From contig DQHP01000073.1 of assembly GCA_003524435.1 (NCBI GenBank), positions 1-17,613 of the forward strand: a DNA stretch of 17,613 bases. Reading direction: 5' to 3'. Source of the stretch: Microbacterium sp. GTDB taxonomy: Bacteria; Actinomycetota; Actinomycetes; Actinomycetales; Microbacteriaceae. The translations under genes and the position numbers were made by a program. Of this stretch, positions 12,725 through 17,613 are shown piece after piece (positions within the stretch are counted from its first letter, which is position 1; the number at the start of each line of letters is the position of its first letter). The notes beneath the pieces were generated by a model. It saw nothing but the letters and a program-made list of their open reading frames with translations. It made no database searches and was not told the DNA's origin.

Positions 12725-13255
12725 GTGCTTTCAGTTACTCACGAGCCGGACGATTACTCCTGCCCATTCTGCAGACTTCAGCAGGGCATCTTCGATGAGC
12801 GCAACCTGCCTTCCGATGTCGTCGCCGTGACAGAGCGGGCGTTCGCACGCATCGCACCGAAGTGGTGGCCAGGCAACGCTGGCGCAGTTCTCGTGATTCC
12901 GCGCACGCACGTCGAGAACATCTACGGCGTCTCACCGGAGGACGGGTATGCGGTGTGGGAGCTTACGCAACGCGTTGCTGTGGGCATTCGCTCGGCTTAC
13001 GGATGCGAGGGTACGTCGATCCGTCAGCACAACGAACCTGCCGGGGATCAAGACGTCTGGCACCTTCACGTGCACGTGTTTCCGCGTTACGAAGACGACG
13101 ATCTCTACCAGCGTCATGAGCAATCCCAGTGGGTTGCACCGGATGACCGAGAGTCATACGCCCTGAGGCTGCGCAAGGCTCTGGGCATGCCATTCACGTT
13201 CGACGGCTCAGCAGAGCTTCCCGACGACGGCCGGACTAAGCCCGCTGGCCAGTAG
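12725..13255 (+). CDS. HIT-family nucleotide hydrolase/transferase
   Basis: About 176 residues from GTG 12725; GTG 12710 is an in-frame alternative that adds 5 residues, and neither has a strong ribosome-binding site. The sequence begins with a CPFC metal-binding-type pair, then AGAVLVIPRTHVENIYGVSPED, QHNEPAGDQDVWHLHVHVFPR. The histidine triad HLHVH (HxHxH) with the preceding Q..NE..G segment identifies the HIT superfamily, whose members act on the phosphate of nucleotides such as AMP derivatives or Ap4A. The C-terminal 50 residues are charged. It is the single gene between repeats 3 and 4, in the plus orientation. The exact substrate is unknown. Confidence 0.9.
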   Translation: MLSVTHEPDDYSCPFCRLQQGIFDERNLPSDVVAVTERAFARIAPKWWPGNAGAVLVIPRTHVENIYGVSPEDGYAVWELTQRVAVGIRSAYGCEGTSIRQHNEPAGDQDVWHLHVHVFPRYEDDDLYQRHEQSQWVAPDDRESYALRLRKALGMPFTFDGSAELPDDGRTKPAGQ

Positions 13256-13294
13256 GCCTGTTCCAACGGCAAAGCCGATCAGTGCGCTACTCAC

Positions 13295-13338
13295 TGTCTC
13301 AAAACCCATGCGTTATGAGACACCGAGGTTGCGAGACA
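13295..13338. repeat. Array boundary repeat 4
   Basis: TGTCTCAAAACC (13295-13306), centre CATG, CGTTATGAGACA (13311-13322), spacer CCGA, GGTTGCGAGACA (13327-13338). The core is 28 bp plus one right-hand outer half-site. A left outer arm is not recognisable. Confidence 0.9.
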
Positions 13339-13366
13339 CTTGTATTTCCTTGCGATTCCGACGCGG

Positions 13367-13999
13367 TTAATCGGGTGTCGAGGACTGGAAGACGGGTACT
13401 GTCCCTGCTCGTGAGCGGTTGGAGAGCAGGATCGCCAGGATGCCGAGCCCCAGGGTCGCGGTCAGGAAGCTGAGGGTTCCGAGTGCGGCGATTACGCCAG
13501 ACATCTCCATGAAGACAGGCGGCGAGGCGACGCCGATCAGCTGTGGCAGGACCCACGCTACTGTCTGGGCACCGAGTACCCAGAGCGGGGCCCAGTTCCA
13601 TGGAGCTGGCACTACGTGGGCGCGGGCTACTTGCATTGCCGCGATCAGCCCGATCATCAGCGGCAGCAACATCGACAGGTATTCCCAGAACCGCCAGGCG
13701 TCAGCCTGCTCGAGATTGTCAGGGCCAGCAAACAGATTAACGAGAGTGTCTGTCAAGGGCCACAAGGCTACGGCGGCCGAGGCCGCTATCCCCAGAGGCT
13801 TGCGCGCGACGACACTGCCCTCGCGGCTCAAGCCGATGGCCAGAACGAGGATGGCACCAGCCCAGAGCACGTCAGCTAGAAGTGTGAGGACGGTACTCGC
13901 CCCGGAGACTCCTAGAACCGAGCTGCGGATGACGCCAACGACACCGCAAGCGATAAGTCCGATGCCGCCCACCAGCCATGAAAGTCTGCGCCTGTGCAT
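13367..13999 (-). CDS. Multi-helix membrane protein, unknown
   Basis: A 210-residue protein from ATG 13999. GTGAAG lies just upstream as a weak ribosome-binding site. About six hydrophobic segments: 8-26 (WLVGGIGLIACGVVGVI), 38-56, 70-90, 110-126 (LSMLLPLMIGLIAAMQVA), 138-160 and 168-192 (VIAALGTLSFLTATLGLGILAILL). The C-terminus is short and charged. No family recognised; it resembles small actinobacterial membrane proteins of unknown role. It is alone between repeats 4 and 5 and points left; its stop lies 28 bp from repeat 4. Confidence 0.75.
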   Translation of the reverse strand: MHRRRLSWLVGGIGLIACGVVGVIRSSVLGVSGASTVLTLLADVLWAGAILVLAIGLSREGSVVARKPLGIAASAAVALWPLTDTLVNLFAGPDNLEQADAWRFWEYLSMLLPLMIGLIAAMQVARAHVVPAPWNWAPLWVLGAQTVAWVLPQLIGVASPPVFMEMSGVIAALGTLSFLTATLGLGILAILLSNRSRAGTVPVFQSSTPD

Positions 14000-14241
14000 G
14001 ACTTCACGCTACCGGGACCGAAGAACCGTTGCCGTCAGCCGCGCCTCGGCGCTAACCAGAGCAATATCGACTACCGCACTCAATGCCGACATGGAGCCTC
14101 CCGGGCCCCTCTCGCGGACTTTCGATCCGACAGTCTCGGTGCATCGACGAAATGATGGCCTCGCCAAGGATTCACCCTCACATATCCCTACAGATACGAC
14201 GCGTGTCACCGACGCCCCGCGCGGCCTGTGCGCGCGCCGAC
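14000..14241. other. Upstream region of the membrane-protein gene, no gene seen
   Basis: About 240 bp ending at repeat 5. Short open frames on both strands lack start signals and run into the repeat. It presumably holds the promoter of the leftward gene. Confidence 0.4.
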
Positions 14242-14285
14242 TGTCTCTTATCCCATGGGTTTCGAGACACTGAGGTTGCGAGACA
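14242..14285. repeat. Array boundary repeat 5
   Basis: TGTCTCTTATCC (14242-14253), centre CATG, GGTTTCGAGACA (14258-14269), spacer CTGA, GGTTGCGAGACA (14274-14285). Same orientation and architecture as repeat 4. Confidence 0.9.
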
Positions 14286-14371
14286 CTCAGCGTGGCGAGC
14301 CTTTCCGCTCTTCGCCGTGCCAAATGGCCGCTCGTACGCGAAGCAGCGATTCAGCTTGTACTGATATCTCG

Positions 14372-14387
14372 CTACAACTTGTGGTAG
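14372..14387 (+). promoter_or_regulatory. Possible operator upstream of the membrane-protein/GntR operon
   Basis: CTACAACT and TGTGGTAG form an imperfect 16-bp dyad (6 of 8 matching) 33 bp before the start codon. It could bind the GntR-type regulator encoded in the same operon, but this is only a suggestion. Confidence 0.25.
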
Positions 14388-14419
14388 ACATGTGGCACAA
14401 CAAATGAAGCGGAGACAAC

Positions 14420-15466
14420 ATGTCGCAGAGTATCTTCTCCTACGGGTTGGCCGGACTTACGGGCGCGGCCCTCAGCATGCCCGCGGTTTCACTGCTACTC
14501 GCTTTGATCCTCACGATGGGCATCGTCACATTCTCGAAGAGCCCCAACACGGACCGCCGTCTAGCAAAACTCTCCAATGAAGCGGGGATGGCCATCGATG
14601 CGCGGTACACGCGAGAGCGTCGCGCGCTCGGTTTCTCAGCCCTTGCCGTGATAGTCATTTTCATGGCTGAGAACATCGTCCGTGGCTACTTTCTGAATAT
14701 GGCCGATGTTGTTTCTTGGTGGCGGTTTGCCCTCCCGGTTTTTGTTGCGTTCGTGGGGTTGGGTGTCCTGCTCTCTGTAAGCCGCTTCGGAGGGACGGCA
14801 CGGCCCGCACCGCCCGCCATCCTTGGTGCCCGGCGCACCTGGACCAGCTTCGGTCCGCGCGCAGGCCTGGTGGGAGCGGGCGTCGCTGTGGTCGCTCTGT
14901 TGGCGACGACGATCACCGCCGGAATAGCATCATCGCCCGATAGCCAGGGCCGATACATCTATCTTGAGATCCCCATACCGAACGAGACGATCGACCCCGT
15001 GCGTCCGTGGTTCTACGGATGGGCCTACGGGGTGCCTGTCCTCGCTTGTCTCGTCGCTCTGACAGCAGTGACCCTGGTAGCGCTGCACCACAATGCGGTG
15101 CGACCGTTCCTGGGTTCGGAAACTGCCGGTGTCGAGCAGGCTGCTCGCTCTGGAATTGCTGCCGGGGCCGTGCGAATCGCGACCGCCGGTGTACTGCTCG
15201 CAATTGCTGGCTCGTGGCGCTTCATCGCCAGCTCGGGGTCTACCTCACAGCTGACAGTTCAAGGTGACACACCGCAAACAGGAACCTACGAGGTCGCATG
15301 GCGGTATGCCGAGTTCGCTGCCATCGCCGGCGGACTCGCGCCCGTGCTTGAGATTGCAGGATTCGTACTGCTGCTTCTCGTTGCCCGCCAGCTTCGACGC
15401 ATGCCGGTCCGCGACCAGCCGACCGCGCGCGCCGCGCAAACGCCAGATTCAGAGGTTGTGCGATGA
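14420..15466 (+). CDS. Multi-pass membrane protein co-transcribed with a GntR regulator
   Basis: A 348-residue protein from ATG 14420, with GGAG 5 bases upstream. About seven or eight hydrophobic stretches: near 12-37, 70-90 (ALGFSALAVIVIFMAENIV), 103-122, 150-170 (GLVGAGVAVVALLATTITAGI), 200-222, 248-268 and 302-322 (GGLAPVLEIAGFVLLLLVARQ). A large extracytoplasmic loop holds the 'EIPIPNETIDPVRPWF' region. Not recognised as a transporter. Membrane proteins of this kind often sit next to YtrA-type GntR regulators in actinobacteria. Its stop overlaps the regulator's ATG by 4 bp (ATGA), so translation is coupled. It opens the only multi-gene unit in the array. Confidence 0.85.
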   Translation: MSQSIFSYGLAGLTGAALSMPAVSLLLALILTMGIVTFSKSPNTDRRLAKLSNEAGMAIDARYTRERRALGFSALAVIVIFMAENIVRGYFLNMADVVSWWRFALPVFVAFVGLGVLLSVSRFGGTARPAPPAILGARRTWTSFGPRAGLVGAGVAVVALLATTITAGIASSPDSQGRYIYLEIPIPNETIDPVRPWFYGWAYGVPVLACLVALTAVTLVALHHNAVRPFLGSETAGVEQAARSGIAAGAVRIATAGVLLAIAGSWRFIASSGSTSQLTVQGDTPQTGTYEVAWRYAEFAAIAGGLAPVLEIAGFVLLLLVARQLRRMPVRDQPTARAAQTPDSEVVR

Positions 15467-15873
15467 CCACCCAACCAGTGTTGTCGCCCACCGATGAGAC
15501 CAGCCCCGCGCTCGACATATATCGACAGTTTCGTGGACTCATCGCCTCCGGCCAACTCGGCGCTGGCGAGCGGCTTCCGACCGTCCGGCAAACAGCAAGT
15601 GACCTCGGCGTGGCAGCCGGAACTGCGGCGAAAGCATACAAACTCCTCGAGCGCGACGGACTGGTCGTCACCCGCACCGCCGCCGGTACACGGGTTGCCG
15701 AATCAGCAGCAGTACTTCCTCGCGCCGTCATCCGTCACATTCGAGACCTTGTTGCCGCAGCCGACACCACTGGCGCCAACTCCGACGACGTCATCGATGT
15801 GCTGCGCGTCGTCTGGCAAGCATCCTCAGGCTCAAGCATCCAACCAGCAGATGGTGACGAGTTACCTGCCTGA
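15463..15873 (+). CDS. GntR-family regulator, YtrA-like
   Basis: A 136-residue protein with a winged HTH at about 14-80: ALDIYRQFRGLIASGQLGAGERLPTVRQTASDLGVAAGTAAKAYKLLERDGLV. This is the standard GntR N-terminal domain. The short C-terminal part (about 85-130, helical) is typical of the YtrA subfamily, whose members are about 120-130 residues and lack a large effector domain. These proteins usually repress their own operon, which often contains membrane or ABC-transport proteins. The start overlaps the stop of the membrane-protein gene. The effector is unknown. Confidence 0.9.
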   Translation: MTTQPVLSPTDETSPALDIYRQFRGLIASGQLGAGERLPTVRQTASDLGVAAGTAAKAYKLLERDGLVVTRTAAGTRVAESAAVLPRAVIRHIRDLVAAADTTGANSDDVIDVLRVVWQASSGSSIQPADGDELPA

Positions 15874-15929
15874 ACTTACCCAACGCGCCCAGCACGAGCA
15901 CCTTCCTCTCGCGGACAAGGAGTATCGAC

Positions 15930-16289
15930 GTGAATCCAGTACCTATCGACTCGGCCGCAATCTCTTTGTATTGGAAGGGGATCGTGATCGCGTTAGTTGT
16001 CGCGACGCTCGTCGGCTGCGCTCCCTTTTCATCAGAGAGACAAGAGGTGCAGGGAACGATCGCGAGTTCCAGCGGGTCCGCCGTGGGCCTCTGCCATCTA
16101 ACCGTCTCCACTGTCGCGGGCGAGCCCGTTGGTGAGACGGCGCAGGTCGTCGAGGAGGGGCACCGATTCAGCTGGCCGCTACCCCCGGGCTCCTACCTAC
16201 TTGCCGCCACATGCGAAACAACACAGGGCGAGATCCAGATCCAGGTTCCTGACGACAAGAACGACGACCTTACGCTTGTCGTCTCGTAA
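15930..16289 (+). CDS. Predicted lipoprotein with carboxypeptidase-regulatory-like domain
   Basis: A 119-residue protein from GTG 15930, fixed by AAGGAG 7 bases upstream. Residues about 17-29 are a hydrophobic signal, and LVGC (27-30) is a lipobox with Cys30 as the modified residue, so the protein is anchored on the outer face of the membrane. The mature part (about 40-119: VQGTIASSSGSAVGLCHLTV, HRFSWPLPPGSYLLAATCETTQG, LTLVVS) resembles the small beta-sandwich of transthyretin/carboxypeptidase-regulatory-like domains. It follows the GntR gene by 56 bp and likely belongs to the same operon. Function unknown. Confidence 0.75.
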   Translation: MNPVPIDSAAISLYWKGIVIALVVATLVGCAPFSSERQEVQGTIASSSGSAVGLCHLTVSTVAGEPVGETAQVVEEGHRFSWPLPPGSYLLAATCETTQGEIQIQVPDDKNDDLTLVVS

Positions 16290-16389
16290 CTCCCCACAGG
16301 AGCACAGCCAATCGACCACCAAAGCGCTCAAGACGCTGGAGAACTTCCAGCCTTCCGGCATTGGGTGCTGCGACCCGATCCGCGAAATG

Positions 16390-16437
16390 TGTCTCAGAAC
16401 CCTACGGTTATGGGGCGTCTCAGCGGATCAAGAGACG
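16390..16437. repeat. Array boundary repeat 6a (degenerate)
   Basis: TGTCTCAGAACC (16390-16401), centre CTAC instead of CATG, GGTTATGGGGCG (16406-16417), and a shifted outer half GGATCAAGAGACG (16425-16437). The right half has lost the GACA end, so this copy looks decayed. Confidence 0.55.
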
Positions 16438-16475
16438 GCCGACTGGATTCCGGGGCGTGCGGGGTCTTACATCTA

Positions 16476-16517
16476 TGTCTCGCAACCTGCCAGGTACTAA
16501 CCACTAGTTGCGAGACA
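16476..16517. repeat. Array boundary repeat 6b
   Basis: TGTCTCGCAACC (16476-16487) and inverted AGTTGCGAGACA (16506-16517) match in 11 of 12 positions, with an 18-base centre that itself holds GGT/ACC. The arm sequence is that of the outer half-sites of the other copies, while the inner 28-bp core is missing. It directly abuts the palindrome at 16518. Confidence 0.75.
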
Positions 16518-16539
16518 GCCGAAAACGATCGTTTTCGGC
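16518..16539. repeat. Perfect 22-bp palindrome, left of DUF3626 gene
   Basis: Arms GCCGAAAACGA (16518-16528) and TCGTTTTCGGC (16529-16539), with no loop. It is nearly identical to the palindrome at 17457-17480. It could be an operator, a recombination site or a cassette end. Confidence 0.85.
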
Positions 16540-16603
16540 GGGTCTGGCCGCCGGCAGCGCTTGATTCCCGCGCCACCGAGCTCCCGTTGCTAACCTCGGT
16601 TCC

Positions 16604-17344
16604 GTGCCCGACCGCATCCTCTTGCACTTCCACCCCGACTGGCCGTATCGCAGCGCAACTGTGATCGATGCCATGGTGGCGAGCGGGCGATACCTCTCGC
16701 AATTTCACACTGGTACATCGAACGGTGGTCTCACCGCCCATCGAGGCGGGGATCGTTGGAACTGGGAAAGCCGGCTCTTCAAACGCCGTTACGACCTAGC
16801 ATCCGCTGATACCCGCCCGGTCTATGGTGCCGTCGACCTCGGGGACGCGCACGGCTCCGCGCCACGCTTTGGATCAGCGTTTCTGCGGCTGCGGCCAGAG
16901 ACATCGGGACGTACCACCTACTGCTACCCGGATTCAGTGTTCGAGCCCGAGAAGGTTGTGCACCTCGAGGAAGTACCGATCTTGATCGAGAAAATGCTGT
17001 CCGTGGAACAAGACCCACTGGATCGCTATGTCGAAGCACATGTCCATGGGGGCCTTGGTTTCGCGACTGACGTCGAAGCGATCGTTCTCGATCCCTGTTA
17101 TCGAGATACGTTCGTGCACGCCGCGGCGTCGCTTCTGTCTGAGGTCGAGTTCCACCCCGGTTTTAGAGTCGATACCGGGGCACTCGATTTGGCCTACCGC
17201 GGCGCGGAGTATGTTCATTTAGCCGCAAGCCTGGCTGCGACGCTGACGCCCGACGTTCTCGGCTCTGCCGCACGCTCCGGGCGATATGACTCGCAATCGC
17301 TGAAGAGGGTATGGCACCTGCTCGCGAGGTACGGGCGGCAATAG
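16604..17344 (+). CDS. DUF3626-domain protein
   Basis: A 246-residue protein from GTG 16604. It shows the DUF3626 pattern: ILLHFHPDWP, SGRYLSQFHTGTSNGGLTA, HRGGDRWNWESRLFKRRYD, RPVYGAVDLG..HGSAPRFGSAFLRLRPE and TTYCYPDS. Family members are often about 300 residues with a variable N-terminus, so this one is short at the start but otherwise complete. The biochemical role of the family is not established, and I assign none. No Shine-Dalgarno sequence is seen; TAACCT (16591-16596) lies 7 bases before the GTG, which suggests leaderless expression. The gene sits between two related perfect palindromes (16518-16539 and 17457-17480). Confidence 0.88.
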   Translation: MPDRILLHFHPDWPYRSATVIDAMVASGRYLSQFHTGTSNGGLTAHRGGDRWNWESRLFKRRYDLASADTRPVYGAVDLGDAHGSAPRFGSAFLRLRPETSGRTTYCYPDSVFEPEKVVHLEEVPILIEKMLSVEQDPLDRYVEAHVHGGLGFATDVEAIVLDPCYRDTFVHAAASLLSEVEFHPGFRVDTGALDLAYRGAEYVHLAASLAATLTPDVLGSAARSGRYDSQSLKRVWHLLARYGRQ

Positions 17345-17456
17345 TTACCTTCGAGTGATGCCAGCGCACGACAAAGCGGCGTCGGCCGGAACGGCCCGCC
17401 ACTTGCGAGTTCTGGCGGAAGTTAGCGGCAGCCGCCGCGGGACGCGTGGGCGACCG

Positions 17457-17480
17457 CGCCGTAAACGATCGTTTACGGCG
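17457..17480. repeat. Perfect 24-bp palindrome, right of DUF3626 gene
   Basis: Arms CGCCGTAAACGA (17457-17468) and TCGTTTACGGCG (17469-17480). Against the copy at 16518 it differs by A to T in the left arm and T to A in the right arm, so pairing is kept. Confidence 0.85.
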
Positions 17481-17511
17481 GCGAGAGGAAATCTACAAGT
17501 AAGCCAGGCCT

Positions 17512-17530
17512 CGAGCTCGATTCGAGCTCG
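17512..17530. repeat. Short palindrome
   Basis: CGAGCTCGA and TCGAGCTCG around one central T. It lies about 50 bp before a possible gene start at the right edge and could be an operator for it. Confidence 0.45.
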
Positions 17531-17579
17531 GGCGCATCGAGGGTTCGCTCGCGTGTAGCGGCGGTGGGAAGATGGTGGC

Positions 17580-17613
17580 ATGACCCCGTCGAGGAAGCCT
17601 GCCGTTGTGCGCG
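17580..17613 (+). CDS. Possible gene start at the window edge
   Basis: ATG 17580 opens a frame (MTPSRKPAVVR) that runs off the right edge, with GGTGGGAAG about 8-10 bases upstream. Only 11 codons are visible, so the product cannot be named. Confidence 0.3.
   Translation, partial: MTPSRKPAVVR

Noticed and set aside
12106..14285. Integron attC sites
   Set aside because: The nested layout is similar, but the core GTTRRRY/RYYYAAC motifs are not met and no tyrosine integron integrase is in the window.
14009..14323. 104-codon minus-strand frame across repeat 5
   Set aside because: It passes through the repeat, has no start signal and looks like low-complexity translation of GC-rich DNA.
11406..16517. 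CRISPR array
   Set aside because: The repeats are hundreds to thousands of bases apart with genes between them, and no cas genes are present.

Overview
The sequence reads as a high-GC actinobacterium, most likely a member of the Microbacteriaceae (Microbacterium-like). This is an inference from GTG starts, GC-rich codon use, a ThrE exporter, a DUF3631 helicase-like protein, and short 'gtctcgct..gctcgctcaa' intergenic repeats of a kind common in that group. No database search was possible.

Layout. (1) Positions 1-3840 look like ordinary chromosome: the C-terminal part of an amidase-signature enzyme, a spermidine synthase-like protein, a convergent ThrE-type threonine/serine exporter and a small protein of unknown function. 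(2) At 3838-3940 lie the 3' half of a tRNA-Phe(GAA) gene and its terminator, both on the minus strand. Homology to a tRNA stops at the anticodon loop. This is the usual mark of an integrated element, and its orientation puts the element to the right, from about 3941 beyond the window's right edge. (3) Positions 3941-7404 carry mobilisable-element functions: an XRE regulator ending at the att site, a divergent excisionase-like HTH protein, a DUF3631 ATPase, a candidate oriT, MobC and a ParB-like ribbon-helix-helix protein. No relaxase and no tyrosine integrase are visible. (4) Positions 7407-10766 hold a serine recombinase (minus), a small XRE regulator, a secreted cutinase-like hydrolase with a small membrane protein and a strong terminator, and a second, Tn3-type serine resolvase preceded by res-like sites.

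(5) Positions 10816-17480 are the most unusual part. Unrelated genes on both strands (an Abi remnant, small membrane proteins, a HIT hydrolase, a membrane protein/GntR/lipoprotein operon, a DUF3626 protein) are separated one by one by copies of a conserved dyad. The core is 28 bp: half-site TGTCTCnnAACC, centre CATG, and an inverted half GGTTnnGAGACA. In most copies a further half-site GGTTRCGAGACA follows 4 bp to the right, always on the same side. Two copies have a matching outer left arm, giving nested 59-60 bp structures. The half-sites begin with TGTC, like Tn3/gamma-delta resolvase half-sites and like the sites just upstream of the adjacent resolvase. I propose a gene-cassette array whose boundaries are recombination sites, possibly of the serine resolvase at 10137-10766. 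This would be comparable in layout to integrons or pdif modules but built on different sequences. The link between recombinase and repeats is a hypothesis. The final gene (DUF3626) is bracketed by two near-identical perfect palindromes that differ by a compensatory base change.
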